In this document: piece by piece, positions 7,134 through 16,798 of the stretch
Numbering within the stretch: the stretch's first letter is position 1
Layout of the letters: each line of letters starts with the position of its first letter
DNA from: a virus
IMG/VR virus record: IMGVR_UViG_3300046009_002271
Coordinates: 1-33,116 of that record
Reading direction: 5' to 3' (one strand)
DNA length: 33,116 nucleotides
Made by a program: the position numbers and the translations under genes
The notes under the pieces: model-generated
Database searches by the model: none
Told to the model about the DNA's origin: nothing
What the model saw: the letters and a program-made list of their open reading frames with translations, nothing else

Positions 7134-9430
7134 TGCCACTTACCAAACTTGAATTCCGTCCCGGCATCAATAAGGAATCGACTAGCTACGCCAACGAGGG
7201 CGGCTACTACTCTTGTGACAAGGTGCGGTTTCGTTCTGGCTATGCTGAGAAGATTGGTGGTTGGGCTAACCAGACTTCTAACACATTTAAAGGCATTTGC
7301 CACACGATGTGGAATTGGATCACGTTTGGCGGCAACAACCTGCTGGGGGTTGGCACCAATTCCAAGTATTACATCGAAAACGGCGGAACCTATTACGACG
7401 TAACTCCACTTGCTTTCTCAGGCACTATTGCTGCTAATCCGTTCACAACCACGAACGGTAGTTTGCTTGTTACCGTGACGCACTCTGGCCACGCTTCAAC
7501 GATTGGTAGCTACGTTGAGTTTTCTGGCGTATCCAATAGCGGCGTTATCAACGGCATCAACTTTGACGGCGAGTTTGAAATTGTTGCTATCCCGACATCA
7601 AACACCTATCAGATCGTAGCCCCCAACGTAGCAACATCTACTGGGTCTGGCGGCGGCTCGCTCGTTATTGCTCAGTTGGAAATTCCTGCAGGACTTGCCG
7701 TGTATTCAGGCGGCGTGGGCTGGGGTAACCCTCCGTGGGGATCAGGTGGTTGGGGTTCTGCTACGGCGGCGGGCACGGAACTGCGGCTTTGGTCGCAGGA
7801 TAACTTCAACGACGACCTGATCTTTAATTACCGTCGCGGACCGATCTACTACTGGACGTTGGATCTGGCGAACTATGACCGTGCCAGATTGCTGTCTGAT
7901 ATTGCCAACGAAACGATACGTGCTACGACGACAGCTTCTTTCTCGACCACGGTAACGACGATTACGGTGGTTGACCCGTTTGGTATTGAGTCTGGCGCAG
8001 TTTTGACGGGTACTGGATTGGCGGCGGGCACGTATGTCACTACTGCATATGACGGCGGTACGTCGGTGCCGATCTCTGCTCCAACCAATGCTTCGGCCAC
8101 GATCTCAACCATTACGATCAGCTACGCCGGTCGGCACATACCAGAGCAGACCAGTCAGGTCATGACTTCAAGCGTCAGCAACTTCACGATTTGCTTTGGA
8201 TCTAACCCGTATAGCCCTGACACATTTACGTCTGACTTTGACCCGATGCTAGTGCGCTGGTCAGATGCTGATAATGCGTATGACTGGGTTCCTGCTACTA
8301 CTAACCAGTCAGGTGAGCAACTTCTTTCGCACGGTTCGTTTATTCAGTGTGCGTTTGATACTCGTCAGGAAATTCTGATCTGGACAGACTCCGCTCTGTT
8401 CTCAATGCAGTATCTTGGTCCGCCGTACGTCTGGGGTATTAACTTGCTGATGGACAACATCTCCATCATTTCCCCGAACGCAGCTATTGGCGTCAACAAC
8501 GTTGTGTACTGGATGGGCGTAGACAAGTTTTACATGTACTCCGGTCGCGTTGAAACGCTACCCTGCACGCTTCGTCAGTACGTTTATACCGATATCAATG
8601 CAAGCCAATACGGTCAGATCGTGTGCGGCACGAACGAGGGCTACAACGAGGTATGGTGGTTTTACCCATCTGCCGACAGCCTCGTGAACAACCGGTATGT
8701 GGTCTACAACCATCTTGAACGTATCTGGTACTACGGCACGATGGACCGTACAGCGTGGCTCGACTCGCCCGGTTTGCGGCAGTATCCGCTTGGCTGCTTC
8801 AGTGTGCAGAACACGTACATTGATACGGCCATCAACGCTACGCAGACTACGATCTCGGTGCTTAACGCAAGCTCATACCCCACTGAAGGCACGTTTACGA
8901 TTGGTACTGAGCAGATCAGTTATACGGGCAAGACCAACAACGTCTTCACTGGGTGCGTACGCGGGGTCAACGGCACCACGGCTGCAAGTCATATTCAGTA
9001 CAGCCCAGTCACGTACAAGGTGCCCAACCAAGTTATGTTTCATGAACTTGGAAATGACGATAACTCGCAGTCGCCTGCACAACCAATTGAAGCGTATGTA
9101 GAGTCGTCTGACTTTGATATTTCTGATGGCGAAAATTTTGGTTACGTCTGGCGCATGCTGCCCGACCTGACTTTCGCGGGATCAAATGCAGGTAGTCCGT
9201 CTGTCACGTTGACTGTGCGTCCCCGGCAGAACTCGGGTTCAAATTACACGGCGGCAGACAGCCCGACTGTGACTCGTACGGCTACGATCCCAATCCAGCA
9301 GTTCACTGGGCAGGTGTACACTCGCGTGCGCGGTCGTCAGATGGCGTTCAGGCTTGACTCGACGGAGCTTGGCGTGGCTTGGCAGATGGGTGCCATGCGT
9401 ATTGATGTGAAACCGGACGGTCGCCGCTGA
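7133..9430 (+). CDS. Large virion structural protein, probably tail/neck component
   Basis: This 765-aa protein starts 'MPLTKLEFRPGINKESTSY', a beginning shared by large structural proteins of many aquatic podoviruses. It contains aromatic, Gly and Trp-rich beta segments ('GWGNPPWGSGGWG' near residue 200). There are two insert-like beta modules: one around residues 262-325, and one around 560-628 with the pattern 'TIGTEQISYTGK...GCVRGVNGTTAASH'. No enzyme motif is visible. A role like the P22 gp10 stabilisation protein or a tail-tube component is possible, but I infer it only from size, composition and position. The start overlaps the lysozyme stop (TGATG) and the stop overlaps the next start by one base, so translation is coupled. 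Confidence 0.65.
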   Translation: MPLTKLEFRPGINKESTSYANEGGYYSCDKVRFRSGYAEKIGGWANQTSNTFKGICHTMWNWITFGGNNLLGVGTNSKYYIENGGTYYDVTPLAFSGTIAANPFTTTNGSLLVTVTHSGHASTIGSYVEFSGVSNSGVINGINFDGEFEIVAIPTSNTYQIVAPNVATSTGSGGGSLVIAQLEIPAGLAVYSGGVGWGNPPWGSGGWGSATAAGTELRLWSQDNFNDDLIFNYRRGPIYYWTLDLANYDRARLLSDIANETIRATTTASFSTTVTTITVVDPFGIESGAVLTGTGLAAGTYVTTAYDGGTSVPISAPTNASATISTITISYAGRHIPEQTSQVMTSSVSNFTICFGSNPYSPDTFTSDFDPMLVRWSDADNAYDWVPATTNQSGEQLLSHGSFIQCAFDTRQEILIWTDSALFSMQYLGPPYVWGINLLMDNISIISPNAAIGVNNVVYWMGVDKFYMYSGRVETLPCTLRQYVYTDINASQYGQIVCGTNEGYNEVWWFYPSADSLVNNRYVVYNHLERIWYYGTMDRTAWLDSPGLRQYPLGCFSVQNTYIDTAINATQTTISVLNASSYPTEGTFTIGTEQISYTGKTNNVFTGCVRGVNGTTAASHIQYSPVTYKVPNQVMFHELGNDDNSQSPAQPIEAYVESSDFDISDGENFGYVWRMLPDLTFAGSNAGSPSVTLTVRPRQNSGSNYTAADSPTVTRTATIPIQQFTGQVYTRVRGRQMAFRLDSTELGVAWQMGAMRIDVKPDGRR

Positions 9431-10068
9431 TGGCATTCCAAGACGGCCCAATTCGGAACATTGCTAACCCGAGCTTGCCGGTTGCTCCGGTTAGTTATGA
9501 ACAGCGGTATATGGACCAGTACAGCAACGTACTGCGCCTGTTCCAAAACCAAGTCGTCAACGCCATCAACGCGCCACTGCCTCATGGGTCTTTTTACGAC
9601 ACAACTACGCAGACGAACCCGGTAGCCGATGCCGTCAATCTGATGAAGTTTAATCGGGTATATGACTCGGGTGATGGCACCCAGTATGCCGTTCAGAAAG
9701 ACACGACTCGGGTTTACATCACGCAGACTGGCATATACAACATCCAATTTTCAGCCCAGTTAGACAAAACGGGCGGCGGTGCAAGTGCTGTTTATATCTG
9801 GATTCGAGTGAACGGCCAGAACGTATCCCACTCTGCTACCAAAATGGTTATTGATGGCCCGAACAACGAAGTCGTGGCGGCGTGGAACTGGATGCTGACC
9901 CTGCGGGCGAACGACTATATTGAGCTTGCTTGGTCATCGCCTGATACAGATGTAGTGCTTGCGGAGATTCCGGCTAGTGGGAATGTCCCTGAGATCCCGT
10001 CTGTCATCCTGACCGTCATGTGGGTGTCCAATACGGCCATCCGAAATGCTAACATCACCCAAACTTGA
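9430..10068 (+). CDS. Virion protein with jelly-roll-like C-terminal domain
   Basis: The 212-aa product has a helical N-terminus with 'YEQRYMDQYSNVLRLFQNQV' (~residues 23-42). From about residue 75 follows a beta-rich domain with 'GIYNIQFSAQL', 'VYIWIRVNGQNV' and 'LRANDYIELAWSS'. That strand pattern is typical of C1q/TNF-like jelly rolls found in phage virion and fibre proteins. The domain would be expected to trimerise. Its gene is translationally coupled to the larger structural gene upstream. A trimeric tail or neck fibre is plausible. No catalytic residues are recognised. Confidence 0.6.
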   Translation: MAFQDGPIRNIANPSLPVAPVSYEQRYMDQYSNVLRLFQNQVVNAINAPLPHGSFYDTTTQTNPVADAVNLMKFNRVYDSGDGTQYAVQKDTTRVYITQTGIYNIQFSAQLDKTGGGASAVYIWIRVNGQNVSHSATKMVIDGPNNEVVAAWNWMLTLRANDYIELAWSSPDTDVVLAEIPASGNVPEIPSVILTVMWVSNTAIRNANITQT

Positions 10069-10083
10069 CCCCGTGGGGGTAGT

Positions 10084-12666
10084 ATGAACCGCGATTCTTC
10101 CGTAGCAGGTCTGGCCTCCCTCGTGCAGTCACGGGGCCGAAACGGCGACTCTGTTCTTGTCCATATGACCCCCGGCGAAGTTCAGGGCTTGCAGGCGCTT
10201 GCCTTGTCGGCAGGTGGGAGTCTGACCGTTAATCCGGAAACCGGACTGGTTGAAGCCAATTTCCTCAAGAAGTTGTTACCGACATTGCTCGGCTTTGGCT
10301 TGAACTTCCTTATTCCCGGCCTTGGCGCTCTTGGCAGCGGCTTGTTGGTGGGTGCAGGCGAAACTATCCGTACCGGTGGCGACCTTGGCAAAGGCTTGAT
10401 GGCTGGCCTTGGCGCGTTTGGCGGTGCGGGGCTTGGGGCTGGTTTGAGCGCAGCAGCGCAAGGCGGTTCAGCGGCTTTGACTGGAGTAACGCCCACGGGG
10501 CTTGTGCCCGGTACCGAAGCCTTCAGACAAGCAGCCGCAGCGGCGGCTCCGACTACGGCAGCGACTTCATTTGCTCCGACCGCCGCAGCCAGTCAAATGG
10601 CCAATGCAGGATCGTTCCTGTCTTCCACAGCGAGTCCTGCAGCAACTGTAGCTCGTTCAGCAGCGGAAGCAGCTAAAGGTGGTATTGGTAGTAGTTTGAC
10701 ACAGGGCGTACGGGCGCTTGGTTCACAGGCTGGGCGCACTGCATTTATGGAAGCTATCCCCGGTGGTATGACCGGTATCGCTGCTGGTGGTATGGGTATT
10801 GCCAATGCCTTGACTCCTGAATTCCAGCCGCAAATGACTCCTGAAGAAGAGCAGATGTACTACGAGTCGTACGGCTACGACCCGTCTCAAGGCCGCTTCC
10901 TTGGGGGACAGTTCCGCCGTGGTTACCCCGGTTATGCTATGGGCGGCTCTGTTATGCCGCGCACTAACTACGATTACCCGCAGGCGGGTATTACTAAATC
11001 AAATTACGCACCAAATCTTGAGTATTCCAAGCCGCGTGAAATCCTTGACGGCTATGACACCAAGATTGATCCGTTTACGGGTGCGGAAGGGTTTGCTGAT
11101 GGCGGTGCGGTAGGTGTTGCACCGGGAGCAACAGGTGGTGATCAGGTTATAAACGTTACGGGGAATGCACCCCAGCAGACACTTGAACAGTATTACCAAA
11201 GTCTGCTTACTCCGCCGCAGCAGACAACTGCTGACCCCAAATTTGCGGAATACTTGCAAAATTTTAATAAGTTTGTGACTTCGCCCGTGGCACCGCCTCC
11301 GCCGCCGAAGCCCCCTGCAACTACGCCAACCACGCCGACTACGCCGACTACGCCAAATCAACCTTTTGATCCGTCAAAATTTGATTTTAGCAATTTTAAT
11401 TTTGGCGATTTTATGAACGGATCTTACGGCGGTGATATTGAACAGTACCTTGCCAGTATTGGACAGACTGGTGGTTTGCAGTGGGACGCGACTACCGGCA
11501 CATTCCGTACGCCCGGTGCTCAGACCGCTTCAACTACGCCTGCTACGACTACGCCAACGACTGCCGCACAAAATCAGTACGACCCGTCGCAGTTTGACCC
11601 ATCGCAATTTCAATACAATCCGTTTCAAGACGGGTTTGACTATTCACAATTTTTAGACGCTGAAAGCAGGCTTAATAATCCAAGTACTGCCCCGGCTCCA
11701 ACTGCTGCAACTGGAACTTATTCTGATACCCCATCTAAAAGCATGGAGTTGATGCGTAAGTCAATGATGGGTGAACCGTTAACTGACGAAGATAAAGCGT
11801 GGATGGCTCAAACAGACGCGGAAAACGAAAGAAATTTTAAAGCCCAGTTTGGGAATACTATGCCTCCGGTTACAGACATGATGGGCAACGCCCCTGTTGG
11901 TAACTTAACGGATATCGGGCAGTTCACGGAACCATCTTACAACCAACCGTTCCAGTATGACTTTTCTGGTTTGAATCAGATAAACCAGATGGGCGACATG
12001 GGCGACATGAGCGGCTACGGTACGCAGTTCCAAGGGTTTCAGCCACAGACCACTGATTTTGGTTCGACCTACCAGCCTCCGGCTATGAATACACCGATAT
12101 TTAATGCTCAGCCGTATGCGCCACAGCAGATGGATTTTGGCAGCATGGGTGATTACGGGCTGGGTGCGCTTGGCTCAACTTACTCTGCCCCTACGTTCCA
12201 AGCTCCGACGATGGACTTCTCCAGTCCCGCGCCTTCGGTGCCGATTACTTCGTTCCAGAATCCTATGGCAACTGGCCCGATGTCAACAGGCGTTACGGCC
12301 CCGCAGTTTGGATTTGGTAATTCAGATGTGCTGTATGGAGAATCATCGTTTGGTGGTGGAGAACCCAACATCTTTGGATTTGCGCAAGGTGGTTCCGTAC
12401 AACGCGCTGCCGCAGGCAAACTAATTACGGGCAATGGTGACGGCATGTCCGACGACATCCGTGCCAATATCAACGGCAACCAAGAAGCCCGTTTGGCTGA
12501 CGGTGAGTTCGTGATTCCGGCTGACGTAGTGTCGCATTTGGGCAACGGTTCTACTGATGCTGGTGCAGATCAGCTTCACGCTATGATGGACCGTATTCGT
12601 AAAGCACGTACCGGTCGTACTCGTCAGGCTCCTGAAATTGATGCTGAGAAGTATTTGCTAGCATGA
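10084..12666 (+). CDS. Large virion protein with glycine-zipper region
   Basis: This 860-aa protein has a GGGGGT ribosome binding site just before the ATG. The N-terminus carries 'DSVLVHMTPGEVQGLQALA' (residues ~22-40), a motif common in aquatic phage virion proteins. A hydrophobic Gly/Ala/Leu stretch follows (~60-145) that could enter membranes. The middle (~370-720) is Pro/Thr, then Gln/Phe/Asp-rich and probably disordered, with small repeats such as 'FDPSKFDFSNFNFGDF'. The end is well ordered: 'RLADGEFVIPADVVSHLGNG' and a helical tail. Three copies of [FY]A[MDQ]GG[SA]V appear near residues 285, 337 and 765. It is probably an internal or ejected tail protein. The end overlaps the GNAT-like gene (ATGA). 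Confidence 0.6.
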   Translation: MNRDSSVAGLASLVQSRGRNGDSVLVHMTPGEVQGLQALALSAGGSLTVNPETGLVEANFLKKLLPTLLGFGLNFLIPGLGALGSGLLVGAGETIRTGGDLGKGLMAGLGAFGGAGLGAGLSAAAQGGSAALTGVTPTGLVPGTEAFRQAAAAAAPTTAATSFAPTAAASQMANAGSFLSSTASPAATVARSAAEAAKGGIGSSLTQGVRALGSQAGRTAFMEAIPGGMTGIAAGGMGIANALTPEFQPQMTPEEEQMYYESYGYDPSQGRFLGGQFRRGYPGYAMGGSVMPRTNYDYPQAGITKSNYAPNLEYSKPREILDGYDTKIDPFTGAEGFADGGAVGVAPGATGGDQVINVTGNAPQQTLEQYYQSLLTPPQQTTADPKFAEYLQNFNKFVTSPVAPPPPPKPPATTPTTPTTPTTPNQPFDPSKFDFSNFNFGDFMNGSYGGDIEQYLASIGQTGGLQWDATTGTFRTPGAQTASTTPATTTPTTAAQNQYDPSQFDPSQFQYNPFQDGFDYSQFLDAESRLNNPSTAPAPTAATGTYSDTPSKSMELMRKSMMGEPLTDEDKAWMAQTDAENERNFKAQFGNTMPPVTDMMGNAPVGNLTDIGQFTEPSYNQPFQYDFSGLNQINQMGDMGDMSGYGTQFQGFQPQTTDFGSTYQPPAMNTPIFNAQPYAPQQMDFGSMGDYGLGALGSTYSAPTFQAPTMDFSSPAPSVPITSFQNPMATGPMSTGVTAPQFGFGNSDVLYGESSFGGGEPNIFGFAQGGSVQRAAAGKLITGNGDGMSDDIRANINGNQEARLADGEFVIPADVVSHLGNGSTDAGADQLHAMMDRIRKARTGRTRQAPEIDAEKYLLA

Positions 12667-13109
12667 AGCTAGGCATTTCACTCATACCGTACGGACAAAT
12701 AAGTTATTTTGTTCCGTCGCTTGTTAAATACTTTAAAGAGTCTGAAGGTTGGGCTAACGGGCGTGCAAGTGTTGATGACATTGTTAGGTTCGCTTTAACT
12801 GGACAAATGCAGTTATGGGTTGTGTTTGAGTCTGAAAACGACAATGCCATTCATGGCTATGTCATGACTGAAATCAAGCAATACCCAAAGTCTAAAATGT
12901 TTGTAATTCAATACTGCGCTATGGACCCAAATCATATGCAGTATGTTGAAGAGAGTATGCACGCAACCGCAGATCGCTTTGCTCGTGATGCAGGTTGCGC
13001 AGGAATTGAATTTTTCGGTCGCCCCGGCTGGGAACCGCATGTTCGTAAACGCGGCTACACCAAAAAGACAGTGGTGTACGAGAAACATTTTGACGAGGTG
13101 AAATCATGA
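12663..13109 (+). CDS. GNAT-like acyltransferase domain protein
   Basis: The 148-aa product has the strand/helix layout of a GCN5-related acetyltransferase: 'QLWVVFESENDNAIHGYVMT' (central strands), 'FVIQYCAMDP' (strand 4 to 5), a helix 'MHATADRFARDAGCAGIEFF', and a closing 'WEPHVRKRGYTKKTVVYEKHF'. The classical acetyl-CoA loop (Q/RxxGxG/A) is not clear, so activity is uncertain. The gene overlaps both neighbours by ATGA and sits between virion genes, where such GNAT-like proteins are often seen in related phages. Its GC content is somewhat lower than that of its neighbours. It may modify a virion or host protein, or act only structurally. Confidence 0.6.
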   Translation: MKLGISLIPYGQISYFVPSLVKYFKESEGWANGRASVDDIVRFALTGQMQLWVVFESENDNAIHGYVMTEIKQYPKSKMFVIQYCAMDPNHMQYVEESMHATADRFARDAGCAGIEFFGRPGWEPHVRKRGYTKKTVVYEKHFDEVKS

Positions 13110-15037
13110 GCAGCGGTGGCGGCGGTAGTTCAGCACCTACGCAACAAACCATTACCCAGACCACGATACCGGAGTGGGCTAAGCCATATGCGACCAAACT
13201 TCTTGGTACCGCAGAGAACTTAGTTTACAACCAGCCGTATCAGTCTTTTGAAGGCCAGCGCGTTGCAGGGTTTAACCCGCTTCAGACGCAGGCTTTGCAG
13301 CAGATTCAGCAACAACAGATTGCTCCGCAAATTGGACAGGCAACTGGATTTGCTGGACTTGCAGGGTTGCAGGCACAGAAGTTGGGGGATTACACACCTG
13401 CCCAGTATCAAGGCATGGATGTGTCTTACCTTGGTGCTAGGGCACCACAGCTTCAGCAGTATCAGATGGAGTCTCCGGAACGGGTCGCTGCCCAACAAGT
13501 TGCTGCTCAGCAACTTCAGCAGTATCAGATGGAGGGGCCAGAACGTGTTGCTGCCCAGACTGACTTTGGTGCCGTTGCTGCGCCCAATCTCCGCGACATT
13601 CAGATGGGTGGGCCGCGACAAGTAACCGCGCCGTCTGACCTTGAACGCCTTGGCATGGGACCGGCTGAGCGTGTTGGTACGCAAGGGCTTGAACAATATC
13701 AGATGGGGCCAGCACAACAGGTGCAGGCTGAACGTTTTGGTCTCAGCACGCTTCAGCCTTACATGTCTCCGTACATGCAAGATGTGGTGGAGTTCCAAAA
13801 GCAGCAGGCTGTTGGTGATTACGCTAGGAATTTGCCGGGACTTCAGGCAGCGGGTGTCAGGTCTGGCGCTCGTGGTGGTACCCGTGAAGCGTTGCTTCAG
13901 TCAGAGGCCCGTAAAGGTCTGCGTGAACAGTTGGGTGGCATTCAGGCAACTGGCACACAACGTGCGTTTGAACAGGCCCAGCAGTTGTATGGCGCTGACC
14001 GTGCTCAGGCTCTGCAGGCGCAGTTGGCTAATCAGGCTGCCGGTCTCACGGTAGGCCAGCAGAACCTCGCGGCTCGGCTCGGCGTTCAGCAGTTGGGTGC
14101 CCAGCAGGGTCTTCAGGCTGCGTTGGCTAATCAGGCGGCGGGTATGCAGGTTGGGCAGCAGAACCTTGCTGCGGCTCAGGCTCGTCAACAATTGATGGCT
14201 CAGCAGCAACTTGAAGCACAGCGGCTTAATCAGGCTGCAGGACTTACAACAGAGCAGGCCAACCTTCAGGCAGCGTTGCAGACGCAAGGACTTGGTGCTC
14301 AGCAAGCACTGCAGTCGCAGTTGGCTAATCAACAAGCGGCTATTACTGGTGGTCAGATGGGTCTTCAGGCTCAGTTGGCTAATCAGCAGGCAGCGCAGCA
14401 GGCTAAAGCACAGAACCTCCAAGCCCGTCTCGGCGTACAACAGCTTGGCGCTCAGCAAGGACTTCAAGCTGGTCTTGCTAATCAGCAGGCTGGACTTCAG
14501 GCGGCGTTGGCCAACCAACAGGCTATGCAGCAGGCAGCGGGTCAAAACCTCCAAGCACGACTTGGTGTGCAGGCTTTGGGTGCCCAGACGGATGTACAGA
14601 CTCAGTTGGCCAATCAGCAGGCCGCGCTTCAGGCTCAACAGCAGGCGCTGGCGCAACGTCAGTTTGGCGCTGAGTTTGGTGAACGTTCTCGGCAGTTCGG
14701 CAGAAACCTTGGTCTGCAAGGCATTCAGCAGCAGTTGGCTGCGGCGCAGGCACTTGGTGGGCTTGGCCAACAACAGTTTGGTCAGCAGCAGACAATTAAC
14801 CAAGCCCAGATGGCGGCGGGTCAACAGATGCAGCAGTTGGAGCAGGCTCGGCTGCAAGCTCAGTACGAAGACTTCCTTGCTCGTCAGCGTTACCCGTACG
14901 CTCAGCTTGGTTTCATGTCCGATATCATTCGTGGTACTCCGGCATCAAGTGCGATGCAGACTATGTATCAGGCAGGACCAAATCCGCTTAATACGGTTGC
15001 CGGTCTTGGTGCGTTGGCTTACGGCGGCGGGAGGTAA
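13106..15037 (+). CDS. Gln/Ala-rich repeat virion protein
   Basis: The 643-aa product starts 'MSSGGGGSSAPTQQTITQ', and its gene has a GAGGTG ribosome binding site. After the segment 'IPEWAKPYATKLLGTAENL' there is a repeat array of 'LQQYQMxxPERVxAQ' type (five copies, residues ~115-210). Next comes 'MSPYMQDVVEFQKQQ' with 'GARGGTREALLQSE'. From ~300 to ~520 there is a long array of 'LANQQA' repeats, almost certainly helical or coiled coil. It ends with 'YPYAQLGFMSDIIRGTP' and a Gly-rich tail. No enzyme motif is seen. It is probably an internal or ejected tail protein with a rod-like body. Long ORFs in other frames here are side effects of the CAG/GCT-rich repeats. Confidence 0.62.
   Translation: MSSGGGGSSAPTQQTITQTTIPEWAKPYATKLLGTAENLVYNQPYQSFEGQRVAGFNPLQTQALQQIQQQQIAPQIGQATGFAGLAGLQAQKLGDYTPAQYQGMDVSYLGARAPQLQQYQMESPERVAAQQVAAQQLQQYQMEGPERVAAQTDFGAVAAPNLRDIQMGGPRQVTAPSDLERLGMGPAERVGTQGLEQYQMGPAQQVQAERFGLSTLQPYMSPYMQDVVEFQKQQAVGDYARNLPGLQAAGVRSGARGGTREALLQSEARKGLREQLGGIQATGTQRAFEQAQQLYGADRAQALQAQLANQAAGLTVGQQNLAARLGVQQLGAQQGLQAALANQAAGMQVGQQNLAAAQARQQLMAQQQLEAQRLNQAAGLTTEQANLQAALQTQGLGAQQALQSQLANQQAAITGGQMGLQAQLANQQAAQQAKAQNLQARLGVQQLGAQQGLQAGLANQQAGLQAALANQQAMQQAAGQNLQARLGVQALGAQTDVQTQLANQQAALQAQQQALAQRQFGAEFGERSRQFGRNLGLQGIQQQLAAAQALGGLGQQQFGQQQTINQAQMAAGQQMQQLEQARLQAQYEDFLARQRYPYAQLGFMSDIIRGTPASSAMQTMYQAGPNPLNTVAGLGALAYGGGR
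13448..13735 (+). repeat. QYQM-PERV repeat array within the virion gene
   Basis: Five degenerate copies of a 15-22 residue unit, L-x-x-Y/I/L-x-M-x-x-P-x-x-V-x-A/T-Q/P/E, lie in tandem. The first two are nearly identical at DNA level (cttcagcagtatcagatgga occurs twice), showing recent expansion by unequal exchange or slippage. Confidence 0.75.
14011..14640 (+). repeat. LANQQA repeat array within the virion gene
   Basis: Eight copies of [LR][AL]NQ[AQ]A recur every 14-45 residues, and three copies of ARLGVQxLGAQ mark a longer superrepeat. Gln and Ala make up most of the residues. The array should form long helices. Confidence 0.75.
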
Positions 15038-15040
15038 GTT

Positions 15041-16798
15041 ATGTACGACATTAAAAAAGGCGGCGGTCTTCGTAGCCTCGCTCCCATCGTCGATCAGACT
15101 GAACAATTTTTGGAAAAACAGAACGTACCAAAGGAGCAGGTCGTACCGTTCCTCATGTCGCTTGGTCGTCCAGAACTTGCTGGCGCTGTAGCAGATCGTA
15201 TGCGGCTCGACACCGCAGCCGAAAACATGAAGATGATGCAGCAAGGCAAATCTGCGCCTCCCACAGTGGTGCAAGAAAACCGTGCGCAAGCGCAGGGTTT
15301 GATGGGGATGATGCCGCAGCGGAATCCTATGATGCCGAATCAACCGATGCCGCAGATGGCCGGTGGCGGGATCGTGGCATTTTCAAACGGCAGTACAGTG
15401 CGGTTGCCCAAGTCGGAAGTGTTCTCCGACGCAGGCTTTGAAGAGTACATCCGCAACAACTTCCCAAACTGGGAGCAGTTGCCCGAAGATCAGAAGCGCG
15501 AAGTGGCCCGCGCCATGAAGGATCAGTATCTCTCGGCGCAGGGCCGAGCGATGCAGCGTGAAGCTATTGATCCTAGGATGCAGCGTGGTTATGTAGCCCC
15601 GGCTCCTGCTGCGGCCCCCGTGGCTGGCCTACCTGCTGCACTTCCTGCAGCGCCTGCTCCGACTGCGCCCCCCGCAGCGGCCCCGACTGGGTTCGTTGCA
15701 CCTGACTCGCAAGGTGCGTTGTTTGATCAAATGATGCAGTCGGCTAGCCGCCCGACTCCGCCTGCGGCTCCCGTTGTACCCCCTGTTACTCAACCTGCGG
15801 CTGCGGCGCGACGGCCCACTACTCCGCCTGCGGCTCCTGCGCCGGGTATCGCACTGCCTGATGTCAATGCCCCCCAAACCCTTGAACAGGTTACGGCTGC
15901 TCGTATTGCAGGCGACAAGGCTGCGGGTATTACTGGCGATGCGACCAAGGCTTACGAAGACTTCCTCAAAGCCCGCACGGCAGAAATTCCTGAAGAGAAA
16001 AAGGCTGCGTATAAAAATGCTTGGATGATGGTCGGCGCTCGGTTGCTGGGCAGCCGTAGTCCGTTCTTTGCTCAGGCATTGGGCGAGGCGGCTGAGGCTG
16101 GCATTACCGGCTACCAGAAGGATCTGAAGGAACTCAAAACCGCCGAGCAGGCATTGCGTCAGGCTGACATGCAGCTTCGCATGAACAAGGAAGCCATTGC
16201 CCGTGGCGACCTCCGTGCGGATCAGGCTGAAGTGCGGCGTCAGGAAGACAACTACACGAACAAGCAGTTCAAGTTGTTTGAGCTTCAAACGAACGCCCGT
16301 GACAAGGCGCTTGATCGTGCGATGGATCTTCGTATTGCTCAACTCAGAAACGTCACAGGCGGCGACTCACGCATTACTCGTTTGCAGGGACTGTATGAAG
16401 CCACGCAAGAGGAAGGTCTGACCCCGCAACAGAGGCAGGCGCGTCAGGATAAACTTGCTGAACAGATCGAGATGGACCGCAGGTTTACGGCGGCGACCAC
16501 TTCAGGTGGTTACTCTGCGGATATCCGGTCGGAGACAGAGCGTAAGGAACTTATACAGAAAGTGCGAGACAGCTTTATTTACCGTAACCAGAAGATGATT
16601 GCTGATAACTCTCGCCGTCCTGAGAATGAGCGTGCTGCGGCACGTGCAGAAATGGAGCGGTTGGAACGTGAAGCCACGGGCGGTATGCCTTCTCCAGACT
16701 ACGCTCCCCGTAGCCAGAACATCAGCGGTGGGCCATACTCGGACAAGTCGGACGATGAAATAAAGCGTCAGCTTAACGAGCAATTTGGGATCAGGTAA
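15041..16798 (+). CDS. Virion-associated protein with Pro-rich linker and coiled coil
   Basis: This 585-aa protein has a strong GGGAGG ribosome binding site. Residues 1-65 are helical ('QVVPFLMSLGRPELAGAVAD'). Around 105-125 lies 'MAGGGIVAFSNGSTVRLP', a motif common in virion proteins of aquatic phages. Around 185-275 is a Pro/Ala/Thr linker. From ~280 to ~480 the sequence is highly charged and helical ('LKELKTAEQALRQADMQLR'), probably coiled coil. The C-terminus is polar and probably flexible. The stop and the next ATG share one base. Its place directly before the giant polyvalent protein suggests both belong to the set of internal or ejected proteins. No enzymatic residues are recognised. 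Confidence 0.6.
   Translation: MYDIKKGGGLRSLAPIVDQTEQFLEKQNVPKEQVVPFLMSLGRPELAGAVADRMRLDTAAENMKMMQQGKSAPPTVVQENRAQAQGLMGMMPQRNPMMPNQPMPQMAGGGIVAFSNGSTVRLPKSEVFSDAGFEEYIRNNFPNWEQLPEDQKREVARAMKDQYLSAQGRAMQREAIDPRMQRGYVAPAPAAAPVAGLPAALPAAPAPTAPPAAAPTGFVAPDSQGALFDQMMQSASRPTPPAAPVVPPVTQPAAAARRPTTPPAAPAPGIALPDVNAPQTLEQVTAARIAGDKAAGITGDATKAYEDFLKARTAEIPEEKKAAYKNAWMMVGARLLGSRSPFFAQALGEAAEAGITGYQKDLKELKTAEQALRQADMQLRMNKEAIARGDLRADQAEVRRQEDNYTNKQFKLFELQTNARDKALDRAMDLRIAQLRNVTGGDSRITRLQGLYEATQEEGLTPQQRQARQDKLAEQIEMDRRFTAATTSGGYSADIRSETERKELIQKVRDSFIYRNQKMIADNSRRPENERAAARAEMERLEREATGGMPSPDYAPRSQNISGGPYSDKSDDEIKRQLNEQFGIR

Noticed and set aside
13901-14857. 318-aa antisense ORF opposite the Gln/Ala-rich virion gene
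   Set aside because: Leu/Ser/Arg-rich composition produced by reading CAG/GCT repeats backwards; no ribosome binding site or motif; the + strand gene explains the DNA.
14211-15191. 326-aa + strand ORF in another frame spanning two virion genes
   Set aside because: Arg/Ser/Leu-rich nonsense composition and it runs across the stop/start junction of two well-supported genes.
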